From Longimicrobiales bacterium (GTDB taxonomy: Bacteria; Gemmatimonadota; Gemmatimonadetes; Longimicrobiales; Gaopeijiaceae): a stretch of DNA of 64,000 bases. The translations under genes and the position numbers were made by a program. Below are positions 1 to 8,515 of the stretch, one piece after another. The first letter of the stretch is position 1. Each line of letters opens with the position of its first letter. Under the pieces are notes generated by a model that made no database searches, had not been told where the DNA came from, and saw nothing but the letters and a program-made list of their open reading frames with translations. Location: assembly GCA_028278645.1 (NCBI GenBank), contig JANQDZ010000039.1, positions 1 through 64,000 of the forward strand, written 5' to 3'.

Positions 1-327
1 GGACGTCAGAGAGGCAAACACACGCCTCAGCGGGGCCCGAAACAGGGGGTGCGGGACCCGGCTCAGTCCGTCGCCCGAAAACCGTCCATGGTCGGATGGG
101 ACAGATGCATGCCCGTATGGGCGCCGCCTCATGATCTCAAGGGCGGCTGGTGCGTCCTCCGATCCGCCCCTGGAAGATCGTGATGAGACACGAGGATGCT
201 CCAAGGGGCGCCAGAAAATGGAGAGTGGCCCGCGAAGCTGCTCCGGAAGGCGTCGTGGGAGGAGTCGGATCTCACGTCGGGGTGGCTAGGAGGCGTCACC
301 ATCTGACGGCGAGGGGCGGAAGAAGCC

Positions 328-419
328 CACGCGGGGGTCTCATCAGCCAAACACGCGGGGGCCTCATCAGCCAAACACGCGGGGTCTCATCAGCTAAACA
401 AGCAGGGGTCATCAGCCGA
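328..419. repeat. Tandem repeat array 1 (about 24-nt period)
   Basis: Four head-to-tail units lie at 328-351, 352-375, 376-398 and 399-419. The first two are 24 nt and nearly identical; the last two are shortened and degenerate. The shared core is CTCATCAGCCAAA after a CACGCGGGG block. There are no spacers, so this is not CRISPR. Function is unknown; decay toward the right suggests replication-slippage growth followed by drift. Confidence 0.85.
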
Positions 420-429
420 CCCCTCCTGG

Positions 430-540
430 AACCCACCACCGGCCGGATTCAAACCCACCACCGGCCGGATTCCAACCGATCCCCGGCCGGCTTCGAACCC
501 ATCCCCGAACGTTTCCGAAACCCACACCCAAGCTTCCTGG
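430..540. repeat. Tandem repeat array 2 (22-nt period)
   Basis: A second, unrelated array begins 10 nt after the first. Units start at 430, 452, 474, 496 and 518, each opening with AACC and centred on the palindrome CCGGCCGG in the first three units. Units 1 and 2 are almost identical and later ones diverge. It lies about 190 nt upstream of the heme operon start. Function is unknown. Confidence 0.85.
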
Positions 541-711
541 GCAGATGGGCCGAGCCGGCGGGTGTTTCGAACTCGTCCGCGAACAAAAGGCGCCGGCGCC
601 CTCAACCCGGAGGGAGTTTGGGTCCGGCGCCACGTCCACCCCACAATTCCAATTGATCCCCCATCAGGTCATATTATTCGGATTCTGCCAAAGGTCCGGT
701 GTTGGAAGACC

Positions 712-719
712 GAAGGAGG
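712..719 (+). promoter_or_regulatory. Ribosome binding site fixing the hemX start
   Basis: GAAGGAGG lies eight bases before the GTG at 728. It shows that translation of hemX starts at 728 rather than at the far-upstream in-frame ATG at 545. Confidence 0.8.
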
Positions 720-727
720 CCAGGCCC

Positions 728-1567
728 GTGGAAGCGGTCCTACAGTTATTGAGCGTCCTGCTACCGATGGGGTACCTACTCGCTGCGGTAACCTACCTTG
801 TCGTCTTCCTGGAAGCTCCTGAATGGGCCCGATCCTGGGCAACGCGAATCACGTTGGGGGCGGTGGGTTTCCACCTCCTCTACCTCGTATTGGCGGGCTT
901 CACCTACAAGCACGTTCCCATGGCCAACCCGTGGGAGGGGTTCTCCTTCATCGCCTTCGCGGTTGCGGCTGTCTATCTGGCTTTGGAGTGGCGATCGAAA
1001 GACCAGGCCACGGGCGTGTTCCTCATGGTGCCGGTGCTTTTCTTCCAGGTCCTCTCCAGCGCCTTCGTCACGCGCTCGGAGAACGTGGCTGAGATCCTTC
1101 GTGGGCCCCTTTTTGCAGTCCATGTAACGACGGCCCTTTTGGGTTATGTGGCCCTTTCGGTAGCGGCTGTTTACGGCTCGATGTATGTGCTGCTGTACCG
1201 GGAAGTAAAAACCCCCCGCATCGGTTTGATCTTTCGGAGGTTGCCGAGCCTCGAAACCCTTTCGCGATTGAACCTGGCAGCGGTCTTTCTCGGATGGACC
1301 GCCATCACCCTGGCCATCCTCCTGGGCAGTATCTGGGCGAATGAGTTGGGTTCAAGAGGGTGGTTGGAGGGGGCCTTTTTCAGAGATCCGAAGTTCCTTT
1401 TGACTGTGGCCCTGTGGGGGTTCTATGGCTTCACCCTAGGGGGTCGGTACCTGTTTCGGTGGCCCAACCGGCAGGTGGCGTATCTTTCCATCGCTGCGTT
1501 TGTGCTCCTCCTCGGCTCGTCCTTGGCAGTGAACCTCTTCCTCCCCTCGTTCCATCGGTTCTCCTGA
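728..1567 (+). CDS. hemX: HemX/CcsA-family integral membrane protein
   Basis: A 279-residue polytopic membrane protein with about eight hydrophobic helices. The family includes HemX of Bacillus hemAXCDBL operons, which influences glutamyl-tRNA reductase levels, and CcsA/CcmC-type cytochrome c assembly proteins. Position directly before hemA and the length (HemX is about 276 residues) favour HemX. His49, His132 and His276 are candidate heme ligands. A CcsA-type tryptophan-rich WWD motif is not evident. The GTG at 728 is chosen because GAAGGAGG lies at 712-719; an ATG at 545 in frame would add 61 non-hydrophobic residues spanning repeat DNA. It ends 4 nt before hemA and is probably the first gene of the operon. 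Confidence 0.82.
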   Translation: MEAVLQLLSVLLPMGYLLAAVTYLVVFLEAPEWARSWATRITLGAVGFHLLYLVLAGFTYKHVPMANPWEGFSFIAFAVAAVYLALEWRSKDQATGVFLMVPVLFFQVLSSAFVTRSENVAEILRGPLFAVHVTTALLGYVALSVAAVYGSMYVLLYREVKTPRIGLIFRRLPSLETLSRLNLAAVFLGWTAITLAILLGSIWANELGSRGWLEGAFFRDPKFLLTVALWGFYGFTLGGRYLFRWPNRQVAYLSIAAFVLLLGSSLAVNLFLPSFHRFS

Positions 1568-1571
1568 GTCC

Positions 1572-2960
1572 ATGGATCTCATAGTCCTCGGTGTAAGCCA
1601 CAAGACCGCCTCGGCTCGGATCCGAGACGAGGTCCAGGTGCATGCTGAGGAAATGGGTGTCGTTTACTCCAGGCTGAGGGCCCACTCGGAGCTCCTCCGA
1701 GAGGTCCTGATCCTCTCCACCTGCAACCGGACCGAGTTCTACGGGTTCGCCAAAGATCGGGCTGAGGCCGACCAGCTCCTTCGGGAGACTGTCGACGAAG
1801 TGAAAGGCGTTTCCCACTTCAACAACGGAAAACACACCTACTCCTGGTCTGGCCGAGAGACGGTCCGACACCTGTTCAGGGTCGCGTCGGGAATGGACTC
1901 GATGATGATCGGCGAGTCACAGGTCCTCGGGCAGGTGAGAGAAGCCTTCGATACCGCGGACAATCACAAGGCCGTAGGCGCCCTTCTGACCCGCCTGTTC
2001 AACACAGCGGTCCACGTCGGAAAACGGAGCCGGACTGAAACCGAGATCGGGAAAGGGACGGTTTCGGTTGCCCACGCGGCCGTGGAAATGGCTCAGAAGA
2101 TCGTGGACCGGATCGACCGGTGCCCGGTCCTGGTGGTGGGAGCCGGAGAGACTGGGGCTTTGGTGGCGCGGCACTTCGCGGATGCCGGTCCCAAGGTGCT
2201 TTCGGTCGTGAATCGCACCTTCGAGCGGGCTCAGGCGCTGGCCGACGAACTGGGCGGGAAACCCTTACGGTGGGAAGACATGGACCGGGCCCTGGTGGAG
2301 GCCAAGATCATCGTGACCGCCACCGGAGCAAGGGAGCCCATCATCGATCCTAACCGGATGGCAAGGGTCCTGAAGCGCTCGGCCCTGGGACCCAAAGTGG
2401 TGGTGGACATCGCAAACCCAAGGAACGTCCATCCCGATTCAGGTAACCTCGACAGGCTTTTCCTCTTCGATCTGGACGCCCTCGAAAGCGTTGCGGAACA
2501 GAATCAAGCGCGCCGGAGGAAGGAGATCCCCAAGGTCGAGGGGATCATCGTCGAGGAAGTGGACCGGTTCCTGGCCTGGTACGAATCACTCGATATGGTC
2601 CCGGTGATCCGGGCTCTCCGGGGGCGGTTCCAGGAAATCGCAGAGAAGGAAATGGCCCGGCAGGTCAAAAACTTCGACTCTGGGGACCTGGAGGCCCTCA
2701 AAGAGTACACACGGGCCCTGTTGAACAAACTCCTCCACCAGCCGACCACCCTGATTCGGGGAGTGGAGCCATCCAGCAAGCACGGGATCCATAAGCTGGT
2801 GGCCATCCAGGAGTTGTTCGAGTTGGACCTGGAGGGCTTCAGAAAGGGGACTGGAGAGTCCAAAGTTGATGCCGGGACTGAAAAAGACCGAAACGCCAAA
2901 GCCGACGGCGAAACCGACCCCTCCTCTTCCGAGACTGGTGGGGACGAGGTGGACTCGTGA
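1572..2960 (+). CDS. hemA: Glutamyl-tRNA reductase
   Basis: Reduces glutamyl-tRNA(Glu) with NADPH to glutamate-1-semialdehyde, the first committed step of C5-pathway tetrapyrrole synthesis in the cytoplasm. The 462-residue protein has the N-terminal catalytic domain with the nucleophilic Cys51 in LSTCNRTEFYG, His100, the GESQVLGQ motif (114-121), the NADPH-binding GAGETG (190-195) and a C-terminal helical dimerisation domain. An acidic, Ser-rich tail of roughly 35 residues extends beyond the family core. The ATG follows hemX by 4 nt. Its TGA overlaps the GTG start of hemC (GTGA), so the two are probably translationally coupled. Confidence 0.97.
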   Translation: MDLIVLGVSHKTASARIRDEVQVHAEEMGVVYSRLRAHSELLREVLILSTCNRTEFYGFAKDRAEADQLLRETVDEVKGVSHFNNGKHTYSWSGRETVRHLFRVASGMDSMMIGESQVLGQVREAFDTADNHKAVGALLTRLFNTAVHVGKRSRTETEIGKGTVSVAHAAVEMAQKIVDRIDRCPVLVVGAGETGALVARHFADAGPKVLSVVNRTFERAQALADELGGKPLRWEDMDRALVEAKIIVTATGAREPIIDPNRMARVLKRSALGPKVVVDIANPRNVHPDSGNLDRLFLFDLDALESVAEQNQARRRKEIPKVEGIIVEEVDRFLAWYESLDMVPVIRALRGRFQEIAEKEMARQVKNFDSGDLEALKEYTRALLNKLLHQPTTLIRGVEPSSKHGIHKLVAIQELFELDLEGFRKGTGESKVDAGTEKDRNAKADGETDPSSSETGGDEVDS

Positions 2961-3919
2961 CCGGATCAAGAGGCCGGGTTCGAATTGGTACCCGCGGATC
3001 GGCCTTGGCCCTCTGGCAGGCTGAATATGTCGCATCGGCTCTGAAGACCCTCCCTGACGGGCCGGAGGTGGAGTTTGTTCTGGTCAAGACGGAGGGGGAC
3101 AAGATCCAGGACGTCCCACTATCGAAGGTTCAGGGAAAAGCCTTCTTCACGAAGGAGATCGAAGAGGCCCTTCTCGAAGGCGCCGTGGACCTGGCCGTCC
3201 ACAGCCTCAAGGACCTGGCCACCGGATTGCCCCATGGGCTCGAGCTAGGAGCCGTCATGGAACGGGAAGACGCCAGGGACGTCCTCCTCTGTTCACCGTC
3301 TGTTGTGCCAGGCGGACCCCTCCCTTCGCCAGAGGCCCTTCCCATGGGCGCAAAAGTCGGGACCAGTAGTCTCCGCCGCCGGGCGCTACTGGCCCGGTGG
3401 CGTACGGATTTGGAGATCTCCCACCTGAGAGGGAACGTGCCCACCCGGATCCGAAAGCTCGACGAGGGCCAGTACGACGCCATCGTCCTGGCGGCGGCTG
3501 GGGTTAAACGCCTGGGCCTAGAGGACAGGATCTCCGCCTATCTCCCCATCGACGGGTTTCTTCCGGCGGTTTCCCAAGGTGCCATCGGTATCCAGATCCG
3601 GGCCGGAGAGGACGATCTGGGCGGATGGGTGAGGGCTCTCGACCACCCCGATACGAGGGCCGCCACCGCTGCCGAGCGGTCTTTCCTTCGGACCCTGGAG
3701 GGAGGATGCCAGGTTCCGGTGGGGGCGTACGCGGTGGTGGAGGGAAGCCGGCTTTTGCTCAAGGGTACAGTCTGCTCGTTGGACGGGGCCCGGGCGGTGG
3801 ATGGAGAGCTGACGGGGACCCTCTCCGAAGCGGAGGCCCTCGGGCAATCCTTGGCTCGTGACCTGGAGGGGAAGGGGGGGCGGGAGATCCTGGAAGAGAT
3901 ACGGGAGGCGGAGTCGTGA
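2957..3919 (+). CDS. hemC: Hydroxymethylbilane synthase (porphobilinogen deaminase)
   Basis: Polymerises four porphobilinogens to hydroxymethylbilane. The 320-residue protein shows the opening IGTRGSALALWQA, catalytic Asp86 in HSLKDL, an Arg-rich substrate-binding stretch (SSLRRRALL) and Cys251 in LEGGCQVPVGA, which carries the dipyrromethane cofactor by family knowledge. Length is normal. GTG start overlaps the hemA stop, and its own TGA overlaps the GTG of hemD, so it sits in a tightly coupled hemA-C-D block. Confidence 0.97.
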   Translation: MTGSRGRVRIGTRGSALALWQAEYVASALKTLPDGPEVEFVLVKTEGDKIQDVPLSKVQGKAFFTKEIEEALLEGAVDLAVHSLKDLATGLPHGLELGAVMEREDARDVLLCSPSVVPGGPLPSPEALPMGAKVGTSSLRRRALLARWRTDLEISHLRGNVPTRIRKLDEGQYDAIVLAAAGVKRLGLEDRISAYLPIDGFLPAVSQGAIGIQIRAGEDDLGGWVRALDHPDTRAATAAERSFLRTLEGGCQVPVGAYAVVEGSRLLLKGTVCSLDGARAVDGELTGTLSEAEALGQSLARDLEGKGGREILEEIREAES

Positions 3920-4689
3920 GCAGGGAGCTTGCCCTGTCGGGGGTCGGTGTAGCAGTGACCCGAGCGGAAGGGAAGGACGGACCCCTCAGAACCCTCCTCA
4001 AAAAAAGGGGGGCCCGGGTGTTGGACTGGGGTTGCGTGACCTTCTCCCCCCCCGAGGACCTTTGTCCCTTGTTGGCTAGTTTAGCCAGGATCCGTGACTA
4101 CGACTGGATCTGTTTTTCTTCGCCCCGAGCAGTGGAGGCGGTGGTCAGCCGAATTCCGGATCCGGTCGCGGGGGTGCGGATCGCCGCGGTGGGGCCAACC
4201 ACTGCGGCTTCACTCCAATCGGCTGGCTGGGAGGTCCATCGGGTACCGAAGCGGGGGACAGGAGATGCCCTGGTCGAGGAGTTCCATCGGGCCGGTGATG
4301 CTTCAGGTGCCAGGGTGTTTTTCCCCGCAAGCGCCATCGCTCGAGACGTCATCCCCTCGGGTCTCGAAAAGTTGGGCGCGGAGGTCGACCGAACAACGGC
4401 CTATAGGACGGTCACGCTACCGGTCGACGAGGCCCCTTGCCGAGAGGCTTTCGAGGGAGGCACCGTCCAGGTGGTGACCTTCGCAAGCCCATCGGCAATG
4501 GAAGCTCTGCGAGGCGGGATCGGCGAAGAGCTTTTCGATGAGCTCGCGACTTCGTTGCCGGCGGCGGTGATGGGGCCCACTACCGCCCAGGCCTTGACGG
4601 AGGCCGGGTGGATGAACCTATCGGCGGCTAAGGAACCCACCTTGGCCGGGTTGGTCGACGCGGTGGAGGAAGCTATTAGGTCCACGTAG
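3916..4689 (+). CDS. hemD: Uroporphyrinogen-III synthase
   Basis: Cyclises hydroxymethylbilane with inversion of ring D to give uroporphyrinogen III. HemD is poorly conserved in sequence; identification rests on the HEM4 pattern (N-terminal VTRAEGKDG, ICFSSPRAVEAV near residues 70-80, a second-domain VTFASPSAMEAL, and a C-terminal MGPTTAQALTEAGW) and on lying between hemC and hemB. Length of 257 residues is typical. The GTG start overlaps the hemC stop by four bases. A gap of 99 bases separates it from hemB. Confidence 0.93.
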   Translation: MSRELALSGVGVAVTRAEGKDGPLRTLLKKRGARVLDWGCVTFSPPEDLCPLLASLARIRDYDWICFSSPRAVEAVVSRIPDPVAGVRIAAVGPTTAASLQSAGWEVHRVPKRGTGDALVEEFHRAGDASGARVFFPASAIARDVIPSGLEKLGAEVDRTTAYRTVTLPVDEAPCREAFEGGTVQVVTFASPSAMEALRGGIGEELFDELATSLPAAVMGPTTAQALTEAGWMNLSAAKEPTLAGLVDAVEEAIRST

Positions 4690-4788
4690 ATCGACGGGCT
4701 CCGGAAGGGCGAGCTCCGACCGGATGACCGGAACACCAAAAAGCTAGGCGAAACGGCAGAAAAGTTCGGACTGAAAGGCGATACACCC

Positions 4789-5778
4789 ATGGCATTTCCC
4801 ACTCAACGGCCCCGGCGGCTCCGGAAGACCGAGAACTGGCGGAGGCTGGTTCGCGAGACGGCTCTTTCCACCGATGACCTCATTGTCCCGCTTTTTGTGG
4901 TCCCCGGGGAAGGCGTGAACAATCCTGTCGTCAGCATGCCCGGCGTATCCCAACAGTCGGTGGATCAGGTAGCTGAGGAAGCTTCAGAGATCCATGGCTT
5001 GGGAATCCCGGCCGTCATTCTCTTTGGTGTTCCTGACGACGAAGACAAAGACCCGGAGGGGACGGAAGCCTATAACCCGGAAGGCCTGGTTCCCGGGGCA
5101 ATTCGTGCCATTAAGGACGTGGCCCCGGACCTACTCGTTTGGGCCGATGTCTGCATGTGCGAGTACACCAGTCATGGCCATTGTGGTGTTCTGACCGAGC
5201 AGGGAGAGGTACAAAACGATCCCACCCTCGAGCTGCTTGCTCGCGCCGCCTTGGCTTACGCCCAGGCGGGCGCGGATGCCGTGGCTCCGTCGGACATGAT
5301 GGACGGGCGGGTATGGGCCATCAGGGAAACCCTGGACGACCAGGGCTTTGTGGAGACACCCATCGTCTCCTACGCGGCGAAATACGCGTCGGCTTTTTAT
5401 GGCCCCTTCCGTGACGCTGCCCAATCGGCTCCTGCTTTTGGTGACCGGAAGGCCTATCAGATGGATCCGGCGAACGTGGACGAGGCCTTGAAAGAGGTCG
5501 AGCTGGATATCGACGAAGGAGCCGACATCCTCATGGTGAAGCCCGCCCTGGCCTATCTCGATGTGATCCGCCGGGTGAAGGCCACGTTCGGCCTGCCCAC
5601 CGCCGCCTATCAGGTTTCCGGCGAGTATGCCATGATCAAGGCTGCATCCCAAAACGGCTGGGTCGACGAAAAACGAGTGGCGATGGAGAGTCTACTGGGG
5701 ATCAAGCGGGCCGGGGCAGATATGATCCTGACCTACTTCGGGAAGGACGTCGCTCGGTGGCTGGCGGAAGAGGGATAA
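4789..5778 (+). CDS. hemB: Porphobilinogen synthase (delta-aminolevulinate dehydratase)
   Basis: Condenses two 5-aminolevulinate molecules to porphobilinogen. The 329-residue TIM barrel has the zinc site Cys122, Cys124 and Cys132 in [14 protein letters not shown], so it is the zinc-dependent type, and two active-site lysines, Lys198 ([12 protein letters not shown]) and Lys251 ([12 protein letters not shown], Schiff-base former). An ATG with a weak AAAGGCG upstream is the start. The 99-base gap before it contains no obvious terminator, so it is probably still in the hem operon. Confidence 0.97.
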   Translation: MAFPTQRPRRLRKTENWRRLVRETALSTDDLIVPLFVVPGEGVNNPVVSMPGVSQQSVDQVAEEASEIHGLGIPAVILFGVPDDEDKDPEGTEAYNPEGLVPGAIRAIKDVAPDLLVWADVCMCEYTSHGHCGVLTEQGEVQNDPTLELLARAALAYAQAGADAVAPSDMMDGRVWAIRETLDDQGFVETPIVSYAAKYASAFYGPFRDAAQSAPAFGDRKAYQMDPANVDEALKEVELDIDEGADILMVKPALAYLDVIRRVKATFGLPTAAYQVSGEYAMIKAASQNGWVDEKRVAMESLLGIKRAGADMILTYFGKDVARWLAEEG

Positions 5779-5794
5779 GGGAGAAGGGGTGACC

Positions 5795-7102
5795 ATGTCT
5801 GGGCATGAGCTGAGCAAAAAACTCTTCGAGCGGGCCAAGGAGACCATCCCGGGAGGTGTGAACAGCCCGGTGAGGGCCTTCGGGAGTGTGGGTGGGGACC
5901 CGCTTTTTGTCGTCCGGGCCGATGGCGCCCGCATCACCGATGCCGACGGGAAGGAATACCTGGATTTTGTCGGGTCCTGGGGGCCCATGCTCCTGGGGCA
6001 CAACCAGGAAGGGATCCGCCGGGCTGTGTACGAAGCCCTGAAACTCGGCACGTCGTTTGGGGCCCCGACCACTCGGGAGATCGAGCTAGCGGAGTTGGTC
6101 GTCGAGCTGGTCCCGTCGGTAGAGGTGGTTCGGCTCGTGAACTCCGGGACAGAGGCCACGATGAGCGCAGTGCGCCTGGCCCGAGCCGCCACTGGCCGCC
6201 CCCGCATGGTGAAGTTCCGAGGAGGGTACCACGGCCACGCCGACGCTTTCCTGGTGGAAGCCGGATCAGGGGCAGCGACCCTGGGTGTTCCCTCGAGCCC
6301 GGGCGTGACTCCTGGCGCGGCCCAAGACACCCTTGTGGCCGACTATAACAGTCTGGAGTCGGTGGAGAGCCTCTTCGACACCTACCCCGGCGAGATCGCG
6401 TGTGTCATCGTGGAGCCGGTGGCAGGGAATATGGGGTGTGTGCCCCCAATTGAGGGCTTCCTCGAAGGTCTCCGGGAGGTGTGCACGAAAGAAGGGGCTA
6501 TCCTCATCTTCGATGAGGTGATGACCGGTTTTCGGGTGGCCCTCGGAGGAGCCCAGGAGCGATATGGAGTCATGCCTGACCTCACCACCTTGGGGAAGGT
6601 CATTGGTGGTGGGCTTCCGGTGGGGGCCTATGGGGGGCGGGAGGACCTCATGCGGCAGATTGCACCGGACGGCCCGGTGTACCAAGCAGGCACACTCTCC
6701 GGGAACCCCCTTGCCACATCGGGCGGGATCGCCGCCCTGTCCTTCCTGAAGGAAACCCCGGAGGTATTCGAAACCCTGGAGGAACGGGGCCAGCAGCTCG
6801 AAGCGGGTGTCAAAGAGATCATCAAAGACCACGGGTACCCTCTTTCCTGGACCCGTGTCGGATCCATGGCTTCCTTGTTCTTCACTCCTGACGAGGTGAC
6901 GGACTGGGAGTCCGCAGCCCGGTCTGACCGGGAGGCCTTCAAGGGGTTCTTCTGGGGGATGTTGGACAGCGGTGTCTACCTGGCTCCCAGCCCGTTCGAG
7001 GCCCTCTTCCTCTCATCGGCCCATACGCAGGGGGACATTGTTGAGGTTCTGTCGGCTACCAAGGAGGTCCTCAGAGCAGTTTTTGAGGGCGGGACGACCT
7101 GA
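5795..7102 (+). CDS. hemL: Glutamate-1-semialdehyde 2,1-aminomutase
   Basis: PLP enzyme converting glutamate-1-semialdehyde to 5-aminolevulinate, the step after HemA. The 435-residue class III aminotransferase fold shows IPGGVNSPVRAF at residues 18-29, a GTEATMSAVRLAR PLP-phosphate segment, IFDEVMTGFR and the PLP lysine Lys268 in TTLGKVIGGGLPVGA. A GTG at 5789 is an alternative start two codons upstream. The ATG at 5795 is preferred because GAAGGGG lies five bases upstream and the N terminus then matches known HemL proteins. It follows hemB by 16 bases and precedes hemE by 3. Confidence 0.96.
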   Translation: MSGHELSKKLFERAKETIPGGVNSPVRAFGSVGGDPLFVVRADGARITDADGKEYLDFVGSWGPMLLGHNQEGIRRAVYEALKLGTSFGAPTTREIELAELVVELVPSVEVVRLVNSGTEATMSAVRLARAATGRPRMVKFRGGYHGHADAFLVEAGSGAATLGVPSSPGVTPGAAQDTLVADYNSLESVESLFDTYPGEIACVIVEPVAGNMGCVPPIEGFLEGLREVCTKEGAILIFDEVMTGFRVALGGAQERYGVMPDLTTLGKVIGGGLPVGAYGGREDLMRQIAPDGPVYQAGTLSGNPLATSGGIAALSFLKETPEVFETLEERGQQLEAGVKEIIKDHGYPLSWTRVGSMASLFFTPDEVTDWESAARSDREAFKGFFWGMLDSGVYLAPSPFEALFLSSAHTQGDIVEVLSATKEVLRAVFEGGTT

Positions 7103-7105
7103 CGG

Positions 7106-8167
7106 ATGACCGGGATTGAACCGCCCTTTCTGGCCGCTTGCCGAAGGAAGCCGGTACCGTTCACGCCGATCTGGATAATGCGGCAGGCGGGACGCTACCT
7201 GCCCGAGTATCGAAAAGTCAGGGAAAAAGTAGACTTCCTGACCCTCACCAAGACCCCCGAGCTGGCGGCGGAAGTGACCATTCAGCCCATTCGGCGTTTC
7301 GGCTTGGATGCGGCGATCCTTTTTAGTGATATCATGACGCCGGTGGAAGGAATGGGGGTGGACCTGGGCTTCGATCCGGGCCCTGTGATCGGGAACCCCA
7401 TCAGAACCCTGGAGGACGTGGAGCGCCTCCGGGTGCCGGATCCGAGGGAAACGGTACCCTTCGTTTTTGAAGCCATCGGGATCCTTCGAGAGGAGCTCCC
7501 AGATTCAGCTCCCCTCATCGGCTTTGCAGGAGCCCCTTGGACTTTGTTTTGCTACCTGGTGGAAGGGGGCGCTTCGAAGACGTTCATCGGGGCCAAATCC
7601 TTCCTCTTCGCCGAGCCGGACGCTGCCAGGATCCTGCTGAACAAACTCGCCGATCTGATGTCGGCGTACCTCAGAGCACAGGCCGAGGCCGGTGCCCAGG
7701 CCCTCATGGTCTTCGACTCATGGGCCGGCCTCCTCAGCCCGTACGAGTTCCGTAGCTTCGCTCTCCCGGCGGTCCGGAGGACCCTTGCAGGCCTCAGGGG
7801 CCTCGAACTGCCCCTGATCTACTTCCCCAACCAGGGGTCCACGCTCCTGGAGGACGCGACCCTGGCCAGCGCCGATGTCCTGGGCATCGACTGGCGTTTG
7901 CCCCTTTCCCGAGCCCGTGCGGTCGTGGGGCCGGAGGTGGCGGTTCAAGGGAACCTGGATCCAGCGGCCCTTTTTGCGCCAAGGGAGGCCCTGGGGACCC
8001 AAATCCGCTCGGTCCTGAGGGAGGCTGGGCCCGGACCCGGGCACATCTTCAACCTGGGGCACGGGATCGAACGGGCCACCGATCCAGACGCGGTTGCGTT
8101 CCTGGTGGATTGCGTCCACGAGTGGACCGAGGGGGAAACCGGGGCCCTCGACCCCGAAAAACCCTAG
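7106..8167 (+). CDS. hemE: Uroporphyrinogen decarboxylase
   Basis: Removes four carboxyl groups from uroporphyrinogen III to give coproporphyrinogen III. Recognised by the substrate-binding IMRQAGRYLPEYR (24-36), the catalytic-type Asp75 in ILFSDIMTPVEGMG, GAPWTLFCYLVEGG and the late FNLGHGIERATDPD motif. Its 353 residues are normal for the family. Start is three bases after the hemL stop, so it is the last gene of the hem operon here. Later heme-pathway genes (oxidase, ferrochelatase) are not in the window. Confidence 0.97.
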   Translation: MTGIEPPFLAACRRKPVPFTPIWIMRQAGRYLPEYRKVREKVDFLTLTKTPELAAEVTIQPIRRFGLDAAILFSDIMTPVEGMGVDLGFDPGPVIGNPIRTLEDVERLRVPDPRETVPFVFEAIGILREELPDSAPLIGFAGAPWTLFCYLVEGGASKTFIGAKSFLFAEPDAARILLNKLADLMSAYLRAQAEAGAQALMVFDSWAGLLSPYEFRSFALPAVRRTLAGLRGLELPLIYFPNQGSTLLEDATLASADVLGIDWRLPLSRARAVVGPEVAVQGNLDPAALFAPREALGTQIRSVLREAGPGPGHIFNLGHGIERATDPDAVAFLVDCVHEWTEGETGALDPEKP

Positions 8168-8241
8168 GAATCTGTTGGGTTTTGGGGTTGCGCCCGGGTC
8201 CCTGATCCCCTTAGAATTGGCCCCCGCAGCAGGTTTGAGAC

Positions 8242-8293
8242 GGACAGTGGCGCCCCTGCAACAGGGAAAAATTTGCTGAGGTGTCCTTTTTTT
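8242..8293 (+). terminator. Possible terminator after the heme operon
   Basis: GGACA (8242-8246) can pair with TGTCC (8282-8286), enclosing a perfect CCCTG/CAGGG hairpin (8254-8266). A run of seven Ts follows at 8287-8293. The closing stem is short and the loop long, so this is only a candidate end for hem transcripts. Confidence 0.35.
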
Positions 8294-8375
8294 CGGACTA
8301 CCGAAGACTAAGCGCCTGGCAGGAGAGAAAGTTACACAAAGATAAGTTGTTTAAAGATAGATACTTAGGTCGGTA

Positions 8376-8394
8376 GTGGCGGCTCTGCCGCCAC
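8376..8394. promoter_or_regulatory. Perfect palindrome upstream of the sigma-54 promoter
   Basis: GTGGCGGC at 8376-8383 and GCCGCCAC at 8387-8394 form an 8-bp perfect inverted repeat around TCT. It is nested inside a weaker CGGTAG/CTACCG pair (8371-8376 and 8425-8430). It ends about 45 bases before the -24 element. Sigma-54 promoters need an upstream activator site, so this could be one, but it could equally be an RNA hairpin. Confidence 0.45.
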
Positions 8395-8438
8395 AGGGAT
8401 GCCATACTTTTGGTTCTGGTGGGGCTACCGTGCCAGAG

Positions 8439-8454
8439 AGGCACGTGGCTTGCA
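8439..8454 (+). promoter_or_regulatory. Sigma-54 (RpoN) -24/-12 promoter of the PEP-CTERM gene
   Basis: AGGCACGTGGCTTGCA matches the consensus TGGCACR-N4-TTGCW at all positions but the first. GG (8440-8441) and GC (8452-8453) have the required spacing. Predicted transcription start is near 8465, about 50 bases before the ATG at 8516. In other bacteria PEP-CTERM genes are reported under RpoN and the PrsK/PrsR two-component system, which agrees with this site. Confidence 0.8.
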
Positions 8455-8515
8455 AAGTTTTCCGCTCGTCAAAGCATGTACACCTAGCGTAGCAGGCGAA
8501 CAGAACGGAAAAACC

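Larger units (their letters stand above)
1..727. other. Gene-free leader region upstream of the heme operon
   Basis: No convincing gene is seen here. Open frames crossing the stretch are low-complexity, rich in Arg and Pro, lack recognisable domains and run through tandem repeats. It holds two tandem-repeat arrays (listed separately). An AT-rich patch with a TATTAT hexamer at 672-677 could be a -10 element for the heme operon, but no well-spaced -35 is seen. Nothing else is recognised. Confidence 0.6.

Noticed and set aside
440-500. GGATTCAAACC-like sequence resembling a tRNA T-loop
   Set aside because: It repeats with the 22-nt array and no acceptor, D or anticodon stems can be formed around it.
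328-540. Repeat arrays as a CRISPR locus
   Set aside because: Units are directly adjacent without unique spacers, are only 22-24 nt long, and no cas gene is nearby.
150-656. A 168-residue open frame across the repeat region ahead of hemX
   Set aside because: It is Arg/Pro-rich, translates straight through two tandem-repeat arrays, has no domain and no good ribosome binding site. It looks like chance coding in GC-rich DNA.
8283-8515. A c-di-GMP-type riboswitch upstream of the PEP-CTERM gene
   Set aside because: Several small hairpins occur, but the conserved riboswitch core could not be recognised, and most of the structure lies upstream of the predicted sigma-54 start point, so would not be transcribed from it.
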